Below are positions 17,126 to 26,223 of a DNA stretch of 64,000 nucleotides, in pieces. The stretch spans positions 1-64,000 of the forward strand of contig CAJFUB010000020.1 of assembly GCA_904420095.1 (NCBI GenBank). Reading direction: 5' to 3'. The DNA is from an uncultured Clostridia bacterium (GTDB lineage: Bacteria; Bacillota; Clostridia; UBA1212; UBA1255). Position numbers and translations under genes: made by a program. Positions within the stretch are counted from its first letter, which is position 1. Each line of letters opens with the position of its first letter. The notes below the pieces were generated by a model, which saw only the letters and a program-made list of their open reading frames with translations, did no database searches and was not told where the DNA came from.

Positions 17126-18145
17126 ATGAAGGATCAATTGGATACCATTCAAAAAGAGTTTGAAACGCGGATCGCATCGGTGTCCGGTTTGGACAGGCTG
17201 GATGAGCTGAAAGTGGCGTATCTGGGAAAGAAGGGCGCGCTGACGGCGCTTCTGAAGGGAATGGGGCAGCTGAGCCCGGAGGAACGGCCTGCCGCCGGAC
17301 AGCTCGTGAATCAGGTGCGCGCCTATATAGAGCAAAGCATCGCAGAAAAAGCGGAGGAACTGAAAGCCGCCGCTCTTCGGCTGAAGCTGGAGCAGGAAGC
17401 CGTAGACGTGACGATGCCCGGGAAGGCAAGAAGAACAGGATCCCTGCATCCGATTCATCAAATCAGCGACGAAATGAAGGACCTGTTCATCGGCATGGGC
17501 TATGAGATCGCCGACGGCCCTGAAATTGAATTCGACTATTATAACTTCGAGGCGCTGAATCTCCCGGAAGGCCATCCGGCGCGGGACACACAAGACACCT
17601 TTTACATTACGGACAAAATGCTGCTCAGAACGCAGACCTCCTCGGTGCAGATCCGTGTCATGGAACAGCAGAAGCCTCCGATAAAAATCATTTGCCCCGG
17701 AAAGGTATACCGCGCGGACAACGTAGACGCGACACACTCTCCGATTTTCCACCAGATAGAAGGCCTGGTGGTAGACAAGGGCGTTACGATGGGCGATCTC
17801 AAGGGAACGCTCGAGGTTTACGCGAAGCACATGTTCGGACCGGAAACGAAAATCCGTCTGCGGCCGCATCATTTTCCGTTTACAGAGCCGAGCGCGGAAG
17901 TTGACGTTTCCTGCTGGACGTGCGGCGGTAAGGGCTGCCGGATGTGCAAAGGAGAAGGCTGGATTGAAGTATTGGGCTGCGGCATGGTACACCCCGACGT
18001 CCTGCGGCGCTGCGGCATCGATCCGGAGATTTACAGCGGCTTCGCGTTCGGAATCGGCGTGGAAAGAACGGCTATGGCACGCTTCGGCGTAACGGACATG
18101 CGGCAGTTCTTCGAAGGAGACACGCGCTTCCTGGCGCAATTCTGA
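17126..18145 (+). CDS. pheS: Phenylalanine-tRNA ligase alpha subunit
   Basis: A 339-residue class II synthetase subunit of normal length. It has the N-terminal coiled-coil (1-90) and catalytic motifs including HPIHQ, the DTFYI motif 2 region, [18 protein letters not shown] and [13 protein letters not shown] (motif 3). A short cysteine-rich insert ([14 protein letters not shown]) near residue 265 is typical of the bacterial enzyme. It acts with PheT as an (alpha-beta)2 enzyme. No T-box leader was found upstream. Confidence 0.97.
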   Translation: MKDQLDTIQKEFETRIASVSGLDRLDELKVAYLGKKGALTALLKGMGQLSPEERPAAGQLVNQVRAYIEQSIAEKAEELKAAALRLKLEQEAVDVTMPGKARRTGSLHPIHQISDEMKDLFIGMGYEIADGPEIEFDYYNFEALNLPEGHPARDTQDTFYITDKMLLRTQTSSVQIRVMEQQKPPIKIICPGKVYRADNVDATHSPIFHQIEGLVVDKGVTMGDLKGTLEVYAKHMFGPETKIRLRPHHFPFTEPSAEVDVSCWTCGGKGCRMCKGEGWIEVLGCGMVHPDVLRRCGIDPEIYSGFAFGIGVERTAMARFGVTDMRQFFEGDTRFLAQF

Positions 18146-18171
18146 TCAGATCGAGAAAGGGGTAATTTAAA

Positions 18172-20622
18172 ATGCTGGCACCATTAAAATGGCTGTTGAG
18201 TTACACAGACTTAAAGATAAATACGAAAGAAGAAATCCACGAGCTGGCAAGCGAAATGACGCTGACCGGCACCAAGGTGGAGGAAGTAATATCGAAAGGG
18301 GAAGAAATCAACCGGGTGGTCGTGGCGAAATGCCTCGAGGTCAGAAGACATGAAAATTCGGACCACCTGTTTGTCTGCAAGCTGGATATCGGTGCAGACG
18401 AACCGATCCAGATCATTACAGGCGCGCAGAACATGCGCGCAGGCGCTTACGTTCCGGCTGCGCTGGACGGCTCGACGATCGCGGGAGGCCGCATAATCAA
18501 GGCCGGAAAGCTCCGCGGCCTGGAATCGAACGGGATGATGTGCTCCTTTGAAGAGATTGGCTTGGACTGCAATGATTATGAAGGCGGGAGCAACGACGGA
18601 ATCATGATTTTACAGGATCTCGGCGAATTTCGCGATTACAGCGAGGCCGATTTCGAGAAGCTGATCGGAACGGATATTATCCCTGCGCTTGGCGCCGACG
18701 AGACGGTCATTGATTTCGAGGTGACCTCAAACCGCGCCGACTGCTTCAGCATTCTGGGGCTGGCGCGCGAGGCGGCGGTTACCATGAACGGCCATTTCCA
18801 AAAGCCGGAAGTCAAAGTGAAAGAAGAATGCGCCGTGCGCGCGGAGGACGTTCTGGACGTCGAGGTACGCGCTCCGGAGCTTTGCCCGCGCTACGCGGCA
18901 AGAGTCGTAAAGGACGTCAAAATCGGCCCCTCTCCCAAATGGATGAGAGAACGGCTGCAGGCGGCGGGCGTGCGCTCCATCAACAACATTGTTGATATCA
19001 CGAATTACGTCATGCTTGAATACGGCCAGCCAATGCATGCCTTTGATAAACGAACCATCAAGGGAGACAAAATTATCGTGCGCCGCGCAGCGGATGCAGA
19101 GAAGCTGACGACGCTGGACGGACAGGAGCGGACGCTGGACGCGTCCATGCTTGTCATTGCGGATACGCAGAGAGGCAGCGCAATTGCCGGTATTATGGGC
19201 GGACTCGATTCCGAGATTGAACCGGATACGACCGAAATCGTATTCGAGGCCGCAGTATTTGACGCCGTTACCGTCCGCAAGGGGGCCAAAAAGGTCGGCC
19301 TGCGCACCGAGTCCTCCTCTCGCTTCGAGAAGGGCCTCGATCCCGTAACGTGTCTCGAAGCGCTTGACAGAGCCGCGCAGCTTACCGAAGAGCTGGGCGC
19401 CGGGAAAGTCTGCAAGGGCGTAATCGACCGATGTGCCTGGAAAGCGGAGGAACGCCGGATTCCCTGCAGCGTAGAAGCAATTAATGCGTTTATCGGCATC
19501 TCCGCGACGCAGCAGGAAATGGAAAGCATTCTTACGGCGCTTGCGTGCCAGCCCCATTTCGAAGAAGGCTACGTTACTGCGCCGAGCTTTCGCGGAGATC
19601 TGCTTTGCAGCGCGGACATTGCGGAAGAAATCGCAAGATTTTACGGATATAATAAAATAGAATCACGTCTCCTCACCGGCTGCTCCACCACGCTGGGGCA
19701 CAGGAACCGCCGTCAAAAAATTCAGGACCGCGTCCGGAGGCTGATGACCGGTCTCGGCTATCATGAGATGCTGACGTTCTCTTTTACCAGCCCGACCGTA
19801 TTCGAGAAGCTGGGCGTGCCGGAGGACAGTCCTCTGAGAGATGCCGTAGTGATTCAAAATCCGCTGGGAGAAGATTACAGCATTATGCGGACGACGATGC
19901 TGCCCTCCCTTTTGGATTCGCTGGCAAATAATTACGCACACCGCGTAGAGGAGGCCGCTCTGTTTGAAATTTCCTATGTATATCTGAAAACGGACAAATA
20001 TCCGTATGAACTGCCGGAACACCGAGAGCTTCTTACGTTCGGCGGATATGCAAAAGACGGAAAAGCCGATTTCTTCTCCTTCAAGGGCGACGTAGAGACG
20101 CTTTTGAATGCGCTGAAAATCGAAAAATATGAATTTGAACCGGAAAAAAGCATTCCGTATCTGCATCCTGGCCGTACGGCGCGCTTGCTGATCGGCGGGA
20201 AAGAAGCCGGCGTCCTCGGACAGCTGCACCCTGAGACGGCGCGGAATTGGGGCTGCCCGGAAAATACCTTCGCGGCAATGCTTGAAACGGAGCTGCTCGC
20301 CGCGCACGTTCCGGATGTGCCGAAAAACAAGGAGCTTCCCAAATTCCCTGCCGTTACGAGAGACCTTGCGGTCGTTCTGGACCGGGATGTTCCGGCAGGA
20401 CACGTGGAGCGCATGATCCGCGAACGCGGCGGAAAAGCGCTGGAAAGCTGCTCCCTGTTCGACTGTTATATCGGCGCGCAGGTGCCCGAGGGCAAGAAAA
20501 GCCTTGCCTATGCGCTTTCTTTCCGGGATTCGACAAAAACGCTTACGGACGAGGATGTCAATAAATATATGAAGAAAATTTTGAACGGCCTGGAAACCAA
20601 ATTCGGCGCAAGCCTCAGATGA
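18172..20622 (+). CDS. pheT: Phenylalanine-tRNA ligase beta subunit
   Basis: An 816-residue subunit with an N-terminal tRNA-binding OB fold (about 40-155; HENSDHLFVCKLDIG), the B3/B4 editing region, B5 domain and the catalytic-like core, and a C-terminal FDX-ACB anticodon-binding domain (PAVTRDLAVVLDRDVPAGHVE to the end). It lies 26 nt after pheS behind GAAAGGGG. All expected domains are present. Confidence 0.97.
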   Translation: MLAPLKWLLSYTDLKINTKEEIHELASEMTLTGTKVEEVISKGEEINRVVVAKCLEVRRHENSDHLFVCKLDIGADEPIQIITGAQNMRAGAYVPAALDGSTIAGGRIIKAGKLRGLESNGMMCSFEEIGLDCNDYEGGSNDGIMILQDLGEFRDYSEADFEKLIGTDIIPALGADETVIDFEVTSNRADCFSILGLAREAAVTMNGHFQKPEVKVKEECAVRAEDVLDVEVRAPELCPRYAARVVKDVKIGPSPKWMRERLQAAGVRSINNIVDITNYVMLEYGQPMHAFDKRTIKGDKIIVRRAADAEKLTTLDGQERTLDASMLVIADTQRGSAIAGIMGGLDSEIEPDTTEIVFEAAVFDAVTVRKGAKKVGLRTESSSRFEKGLDPVTCLEALDRAAQLTEELGAGKVCKGVIDRCAWKAEERRIPCSVEAINAFIGISATQQEMESILTALACQPHFEEGYVTAPSFRGDLLCSADIAEEIARFYGYNKIESRLLTGCSTTLGHRNRRQKIQDRVRRLMTGLGYHEMLTFSFTSPTVFEKLGVPEDSPLRDAVVIQNPLGEDYSIMRTTMLPSLLDSLANNYAHRVEEAALFEISYVYLKTDKYPYELPEHRELLTFGGYAKDGKADFFSFKGDVETLLNALKIEKYEFEPEKSIPYLHPGRTARLLIGGKEAGVLGQLHPETARNWGCPENTFAAMLETELLAAHVPDVPKNKELPKFPAVTRDLAVVLDRDVPAGHVERMIRERGGKALESCSLFDCYIGAQVPEGKKSLAYALSFRDSTKTLTDEDVNKYMKKILNGLETKFGASLR

Positions 20623-20634
20623 CGGGGCGAAGGC

Positions 20635-21591
20635 ATGAGCATCTACGAATTTCTGAAAGAGAAAAATCCGGAGGACACCGCGTCGGGCAGCTGCCCCTTG
20701 CCCGACAGCGGGGATCTGTATCTTCGCGCGGATGAGGTCTGGGTGCCGGGCGCATTTGAAGGGATCCTTCTGCGGACAGATATGCGGATCAAGCAGCATT
20801 TGCTGATTAATTACCGGATCGCCGGAGCCGTCAGGAGGCAGGCGCTTCGGCCTTCGAAGGCACGTTTGGCAAAGCTGGAAAAATTGCTGTCAAAATATTC
20901 CGCAATTTCCCTGGCGGATCCGCTTTGCTCCATCTGCGTGGCGATTGGGCTTGTTTCCTCATCCGAGAAAAAAGAAGCGCTGCGCCGTCTGGCGCTGGAT
21001 CTGGCGCTTCACGGAGACAAACGCGAGCCGGTTAAGATTGGAATCGCGCTGCTCGGAATCTGCGGGAATCCGGACGATGCGGAGCTGGTAAAGCCTTTGG
21101 GGCTTCATAATGAATTTACCTTGTACGCGGCGGGAACTGCGGTTCGGCTGCTGGAGCCGCCTGCGCGCGGCGCTTATCTGCTCGAGCTGGCCGAGCACGT
21201 ACATGGCTGGGGCAAAATTTCCGTTCTTTACGAGCTGGATTATTCGGATCCTGCCACTTGCTTGTGGGCAATCAAGCATGGCTGCGAAAATACCGTAGGC
21301 TTATCCTATCTATCGAACGTTTGCGCAACAAAAGGAAAAATGGCCGATGTGCTCTCGGAGCTGCGAGAGGGCCGTTTCTCCACGGCAGAGGAACGGGAGC
21401 TTTTTCACGGAATCTGCGATATTTTTACGGGATTGCTCCACCCGGAGGCCGGAAATGACGGACTCAGCGAATATGCCGACGCGCGCTGCGCCGCAGAACG
21501 GTTTACCGCGCTGTGTGCAGAGCGCCCCGAGCTTGCGGCCTCCGACGGCCGCGTGCCGGAAATATTGGACGGACTGAAATTTATTTTATAA
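20635..21591 (+). CDS. Conserved-looking protein of unknown function
   Basis: A 318-residue protein that I do not recognise. It is predicted to be soluble and mostly helical, with repeated Leu/Ala-rich helices from about residue 70 that resemble HEAT-like repeats, and many scattered cysteines. No signal peptide, membrane segment or catalytic motif is seen. It starts 12 nt after pheT with GGGGCGAAGGC ahead of the ATG and is followed by the SDR gene, so it is likely part of the phe transcription unit. Codon use matches the neighbours. Confidence 0.7.
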   Translation: MSIYEFLKEKNPEDTASGSCPLPDSGDLYLRADEVWVPGAFEGILLRTDMRIKQHLLINYRIAGAVRRQALRPSKARLAKLEKLLSKYSAISLADPLCSICVAIGLVSSSEKKEALRRLALDLALHGDKREPVKIGIALLGICGNPDDAELVKPLGLHNEFTLYAAGTAVRLLEPPARGAYLLELAEHVHGWGKISVLYELDYSDPATCLWAIKHGCENTVGLSYLSNVCATKGKMADVLSELREGRFSTAEERELFHGICDIFTGLLHPEAGNDGLSEYADARCAAERFTALCAERPELAASDGRVPEILDGLKFIL

Positions 21592-21616
21592 CGGATCGTG
21601 CGGAGGAAAAACGAAA

Positions 21617-22390
21617 ATGGCAAAAAGAATTGCAATCATAACGGGCGCATCGTCCGGACTGGGAAAGGAATTTCTGAAGGCGCTGCTGCCGGACGCGCCG
21701 GAGCTTGACGAAATCTGGATTATTGCAAGAAGGCTGGAAAAGCTTTCGGAGGCTGCCTCAGAATGCGGCGCAGCCGCGGAAAAGATCCGCCCGATTTCGA
21801 TGGATCTTACGGAGACGGCGGCCTATGAAAAACTGGAAGAGCTGCTCCGCACCGAGGAGGCCGACGTCCGCGTGTTGATTAACAACGCGGGCTGCGGCGT
21901 TCTTGGCAACGTGGCAGATATGCCGCCGGAGGGACAGATCCGGATGACGGATCTGAACGTCCGCGCGCTGACCGCAGTGGCTGCAGTTACCGTAAAACAC
22001 ATGAGCGCCGGCAGCTATATTATTAATACCTGCTCCATCGCCTCCTTTGCGCCGAACCCGAGAATGACGGTATACAGTTCGACTAAAGCATATGCTCTAA
22101 GCTTTACAAAAGGATTGCATGTGGAGCTTAAGCCGAAGGGCATTAATGTGCTCGCAGTTTGCCCGAGCCCGATGCGCACAGAGTTTTTAGACATTGCAGG
22201 AATCAGCGGCGGAAAATCGAAAACCTTCGAAACGCTGCCGTACTGCGATCCGGAGATGGTAGCGGTTCGGTCGATCAAACGAGCCAAAAAGGGAAAATGC
22301 GTTTACACGCCGCGGCTGTTTTATAAATTTTACAGAGTGCTCGCGAAGCTGCTGCCCCACAATCTTGTAATGAAAATGAGCAAAACATGA
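21617..22390 (+). CDS. Short-chain dehydrogenase/reductase (SDR)
   Basis: A 257-residue classical SDR. It has the cofactor motif TGASSGLG (residues 10-17), the NNAG motif, a catalytic Ser in NTCSIAS and a YxxxK motif in VYSSTKAY. The C-terminal ~45 residues are basic and hydrophobic, which could give a membrane-surface association as in 3-ketosteroid/ketoacyl-type SDRs. Substrate cannot be assigned. GGAGGAAAAACGAA precedes the ATG. Confidence 0.85.
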   Translation: MAKRIAIITGASSGLGKEFLKALLPDAPELDEIWIIARRLEKLSEAASECGAAAEKIRPISMDLTETAAYEKLEELLRTEEADVRVLINNAGCGVLGNVADMPPEGQIRMTDLNVRALTAVAAVTVKHMSAGSYIINTCSIASFAPNPRMTVYSSTKAYALSFTKGLHVELKPKGINVLAVCPSPMRTEFLDIAGISGGKSKTFETLPYCDPEMVAVRSIKRAKKGKCVYTPRLFYKFYRVLAKLLPHNLVMKMSKT

Positions 22391-22398
22391 AGTGAAGA

Positions 22399-22427
22399 TT
22401 GACACAGGAAAACCAAATCTGTATAAT
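22399..22427 (+). promoter_or_regulatory. Perfect consensus sigma-A promoter before the CapD-like gene
   Basis: TTGACA at 22399-22404, exactly 17 nt, and TATAAT at 22422-22427. Full consensus in both hexamers is rare and implies high constitutive expression unless repressed; no clear operator is seen. The gene start follows 28 nt later behind a GGGGGG tract. Confidence 0.85.
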
Positions 22428-22454
22428 ATTTCTCGCATGTATGAATAGGGGGGC

Positions 22455-24377
22455 ATGATTCTCTTGCGCGTTAAATTAAAATATCTTTTGCTGATTCCGA
22501 TCGATCTCATTGTAATTTTTACAAGTTATACGCTTTGTTTTCTATTCTGGGATCTGAACGCTCCTGCTTCCGCGCCGGAGCTGATCCGCTGTCTGCCGCT
22601 GATCTGTGCGCTGGCCGCTGTATATTTAATCGTATATTTTTTGTTCGATATGTATAATATTTCGCTCCGCCAGATCTCGTTTCCAGATCTTTTCACCATT
22701 TTTTTTGCCAACCTGTCTTCAATGGTCCTGTCGTTAGCCATAAACTTTTTCTTCGCCGGCGTTCTGAAGGACAGGCTGCCGTCCTTTCACTACGGCGTGG
22801 TGCTGATGGCATCGGCGCTCATTCTGCTGGGCTCCTGCTTCGTGCGCTGCGCGCCGCGTGCAGCCATTATCTTGCGGTATCAGGTGAAAAATAAAAGAAA
22901 TCATAATAAAACGTGTCAAAACGTTATGATATACGGAGCGGGGCAGGCCGGAAGCACGCTGTACAAAGAATTTGCACGGAATCCGGAGCTGGGAATGCGT
23001 GTCTGCTGCTACTACGACGATGATCCGCAGAAAGCCGGCGGCCGGCTGAACGGTCTGAAAATATACGGCCCGGGAAGCAGTCTTCAGAGGATCGTCAACG
23101 ATTACGCCATTAAAACTATTATTATCGCTGTTCCGTCGGCTTCCGGCGAGCATCAGGCGGAAATGGTCAACCGCTGCAAATCTCTGGGATGCCGGCTGAA
23201 AATCCTGCCGCTGCTATATGATCTGGTGATCGAAGAGGAAAGCCTGTACCGGAATCTTCGGAACATCGACGTCAACGATCTGCTCGGCCGGAAAGAAAAA
23301 AATATCAATATAGAGGACGTAAGCGGATATATCTGCGGAAGGACGATCCTTGTTACGGGAGCCGGCGGTTCCATCGGCTCCGAGCTTTGCCGCCAGATTT
23401 CCAGATTCCGGCCGCGCCGCCTTGTTCTGTTTGATATTTATGAGAATAACATGTACGATCTGATCAGCGAGCTGACGATCAATCTGCATCTCGACCAGGA
23501 AATGGAAATCGTTTCTTATATCGGCTCGGTGCGCGATTTCGAACGCATCAACGGGATCTGCGCGCAGGAACGGCCGGATGTAATTTTCCATGCGGCGGCG
23601 CATAAGCATGTTCCGTTTATGGAGGAGGCACCGGGAGAGGCTGTCAAGAACAACGTATTCGGAACGTATAACGTTGCAAAAGCAGCGGATTTGAACCATG
23701 TCGGAACGTTTGTCCTGATTTCCACGGACAAGGCCGTCAATCCTACCAATGTTATGGGTACGACAAAGCGCCTTGCGGAGCTGGTTGTCCAGGCATATGC
23801 GCAGAAAAGTCAGACGCGTTTCGTTGCGGTGCGCTTTGGAAACGTGCTGAACAGCAATGGCAGCGTCGTTCCTTTGTTCAAGCGTCAGATTGCAAACGGC
23901 GGCCCCGTGACCGTCACGCACCCGGAAATTACGCGCTTTTTTATGACGATTCCGGAAGCGGCGAGACTCGTGATCCAGGCCGGCTCTATGGCAAAGGGCG
24001 GAGAAATTTTCGTGCTGGATATGGGAAAGCCCGTTAAAATTTTAGATCTGGCGATGGACATGATCCGAATTTCCGGCTACACGCCCGGCGTCGATATGAA
24101 AATCGAGTTTACGGGGCTGCGTCCGGGAGAAAAGCTGTATGAAGAACTGCTTCAGGATGAAGAGGGCACTTCTGAAACGTCGCACGACGGAATTTTCATC
24201 GGCAGTCCGTCCCACGTGACCTGGGAAGAAATTGAAAGAATATTAAAAGAGCTTCGGGAAGCGCTCGCCGCTTCGTCCGACGAAGCAATTATCGAATGCC
24301 TGAAACGGAACGTGCCGACCTATCATCCGGAACGGAACATGGAGAAAAAAGCATATAATTCAGCGAAAGTTAATTGA
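22455..24377 (+). CDS. CapD-type UDP-sugar 4,6-dehydratase (polysaccharide biosynthesis)
   Basis: A 640-residue membrane-bound protein. Four to five N-terminal membrane segments (about 5-130) precede a CoA-binding-like Rossmann segment (YGAGQAGSTLYKEF), then an extended-SDR catalytic domain with TGAGGSIGSEL near residue 297 and STDKAVNPTNVMGTTKR (the Met-x3-Lys form typical of PglF/WbpM/CapD dehydratases). It makes a 4-keto-6-deoxy nucleotide sugar for surface glycans. It is monocistronic here, with its own consensus promoter. Confidence 0.9.
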   Translation: MILLRVKLKYLLLIPIDLIVIFTSYTLCFLFWDLNAPASAPELIRCLPLICALAAVYLIVYFLFDMYNISLRQISFPDLFTIFFANLSSMVLSLAINFFFAGVLKDRLPSFHYGVVLMASALILLGSCFVRCAPRAAIILRYQVKNKRNHNKTCQNVMIYGAGQAGSTLYKEFARNPELGMRVCCYYDDDPQKAGGRLNGLKIYGPGSSLQRIVNDYAIKTIIIAVPSASGEHQAEMVNRCKSLGCRLKILPLLYDLVIEEESLYRNLRNIDVNDLLGRKEKNINIEDVSGYICGRTILVTGAGGSIGSELCRQISRFRPRRLVLFDIYENNMYDLISELTINLHLDQEMEIVSYIGSVRDFERINGICAQERPDVIFHAAAHKHVPFMEEAPGEAVKNNVFGTYNVAKAADLNHVGTFVLISTDKAVNPTNVMGTTKRLAELVVQAYAQKSQTRFVAVRFGNVLNSNGSVVPLFKRQIANGGPVTVTHPEITRFFMTIPEAARLVIQAGSMAKGGEIFVLDMGKPVKILDLAMDMIRISGYTPGVDMKIEFTGLRPGEKLYEELLQDEEGTSETSHDGIFIGSPSHVTWEEIERILKELREALAASSDEAIIECLKRNVPTYHPERNMEKKAYNSAKVN

Positions 24378-24502
24378 ATATTCAAAAATGTTTCTTCCGA
24401 CGACATGCGCAATACAAGATACTTTTATATACTTTAAAATAATTATTCGCGCGGCGTTGCGCTATAAATGCGAAAAATGCATGGATTTCGGAGGTCGGTT
24501 GG

Positions 24503-25459
24503 ATGATTGAGATAAAAAATCTCACGAAACGGTACGGGCAGATACGGGCTGTCGACGATATTTCGCTTACAATCAAAAAAGGAGAGATCCTGGGATTTCT
24601 GGGGCCGAACGGCGCGGGAAAGTCCACCACCATGAATATATTGACGGGATATATTTCCGCCACGTCGGGTTCAGTTTCGGTCGGCGGATACGATATCATG
24701 GATTCGCCGCGGGAGGCGAAGCGTCTGATCGGATATCTGCCGGAGCAGCCGCCTCTTTATTACGACATGACGGTAAACGAGTATTTGCGGTTTATCTGCG
24801 ATTTAAAAAGCGTTCCCCTGAAACAGCGCAGGCGCCAGCTGGACGAAATTCTGTATCTCGTCAAAATCGGCGACATGAGGGACCGGCTGATCAAGAATTT
24901 GTCAAAAGGGTATAAGCAAAGAGTCGGCGTTGCGCAGGCGCTCGTCGGAAACCCTCAGGTTTTGGTTCTGGACGAGCCTACCGTAGGACTGGATCCGAAG
25001 CAGATCATTGAAATCCGGAAGCTGATCGGGGCGCTCCGCCATGAGCATACGATCATACTGAGCACGCATATTCTGCAGGAGGTTAACGCCGTCTGCAGCA
25101 CGGTAGCCGTAATCAATAAAGGAAAATTGGCGGCGTCGGGTTCCGTTTCCGATTTTACGGCGGCCGAAGGCACCGTCAGCAAATTTATGATCAGCGTCGT
25201 GGGAGGCAGCGGGAAATCCGAAATTCAAAAAGTGCTGCAGAATGTGGACGGCGTCCGCCGCGTGGATTTTGTGCGCGTAGATAAGGACGCGTTTATTTTC
25301 AATGTGGAATCCGAAAAGAAGAGCGACGTGCGGCGCGGCGTGTTCAATGCGCTGGCACATGCGAATATGGCCGAAATCGAGCTGCGCCCGGTCGGCCGGA
25401 CGCTGGAAGAAATCTTCATCGATATCGTCAGCAAGGAACAGGTCCCTGCTGCGGAATAA
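24503..25459 (+). CDS. ABC transporter ATPase, GldA/Nod-type
   Basis: A 318-residue ATPase with Walker A GPNGAGKST (about 35-43), signature LSKGYKQRVG, Walker B VLVLDEPTVGLDP and an H-loop STHIL. A ~95-residue C-terminal regulatory domain follows. It is the first of a gldA-gldF-gldG-like run, a system that is widespread in Clostridia and unrelated to actual gliding there. The probable role is export or envelope-related transport; the substrate is unknown. Confidence 0.88.
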   Translation: MIEIKNLTKRYGQIRAVDDISLTIKKGEILGFLGPNGAGKSTTMNILTGYISATSGSVSVGGYDIMDSPREAKRLIGYLPEQPPLYYDMTVNEYLRFICDLKSVPLKQRRRQLDEILYLVKIGDMRDRLIKNLSKGYKQRVGVAQALVGNPQVLVLDEPTVGLDPKQIIEIRKLIGALRHEHTIILSTHILQEVNAVCSTVAVINKGKLAASGSVSDFTAAEGTVSKFMISVVGGSGKSEIQKVLQNVDGVRRVDFVRVDKDAFIFNVESEKKSDVRRGVFNALAHANMAEIELRPVGRTLEEIFIDIVSKEQVPAAE

Positions 25460-25480
25460 ATTAAAGGTGCGTGTTTTTAT

Positions 25481-26194
25481 ATGTTAACGATTTACAAAAG
25501 GGAGATGGCCTCTTATTTCCGCTCTCCCGTAGCGTATTGCATTATGGGATTTTTCATGGCGATCGTAGGCCTGATGTTCTGGATCAACAATATTCTGAAC
25601 GCTTCAGCGCTGTTTTCCCAAACGCTGAGCTCCATAGGCGTGTTCCTGACGTTTATTGTTCCGATTATTACGATGAAGCTTCTGTCGGATGAAAAGAAGA
25701 ACGGAACGGAAGTATTGCTCAGAACGTGCCCCGTTCCGATGTGGAAGATCGTAACCGGAAAATATCTTGCTTCCGTTACGCTTTTTCTGATCATGACGCT
25801 GCTTACGTTTATCTTTCCCGTGCTGATCGCATTCCTTGCGGAGGAAGGAGCCGTGCTGGGGACCGCGCAGGATTTGGGCAGTTATATCGGGTTCTTCTTA
25901 TTGGGAGCCTCTTACTTAGCAATCAGCCTGTTTGTCTCCTCTTTTACGGAAAGCCAGGCGGTGGCGGCGGTAGCGGGAATCGTTACATTAATCATTTTCT
26001 ATTTTCTGCAGTCGATCGGCGCGTCTTTGGGAACGGGATTCGGCGCCGCGCTGCAGTGGATCGCACCGCTTGCAAGATATCAGGATTTCACGGTAGGCTC
26101 TTTTAATTTCGCTTCGCTGATCTTTTATATTTCGTTTTCGGCGATGCTCGTGTTTATGACCTATGTCAATCTGGAAAGAAAACGCTGGAACTGA
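25481..26194 (+). CDS. ABC transporter permease, GldF-like
   Basis: A 237-residue polytopic membrane protein with about six segments, matching ABC-2-type permeases. The conserved KREMASYFRSPVAY start resembles the GldF family. It follows the ATPase by 21 nt and is followed by the GldG-like protein, which supports one complex. Confidence 0.85.
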   Translation: MLTIYKREMASYFRSPVAYCIMGFFMAIVGLMFWINNILNASALFSQTLSSIGVFLTFIVPIITMKLLSDEKKNGTEVLLRTCPVPMWKIVTGKYLASVTLFLIMTLLTFIFPVLIAFLAEEGAVLGTAQDLGSYIGFFLLGASYLAISLFVSSFTESQAVAAVAGIVTLIIFYFLQSIGASLGTGFGAALQWIAPLARYQDFTVGSFNFASLIFYISFSAMLVFMTYVNLERKRWN

Positions 26195-26223
26195 GCGCCT
26201 GCTTTTGAAAGGAACGGAACTCT

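Noticed and set aside
17126-20622. T-box leader before pheST
   Set aside because: Only 16 nt separate the PHP gene from pheS, and no T-box motif or specifier hairpin was found upstream of the PHP gene.
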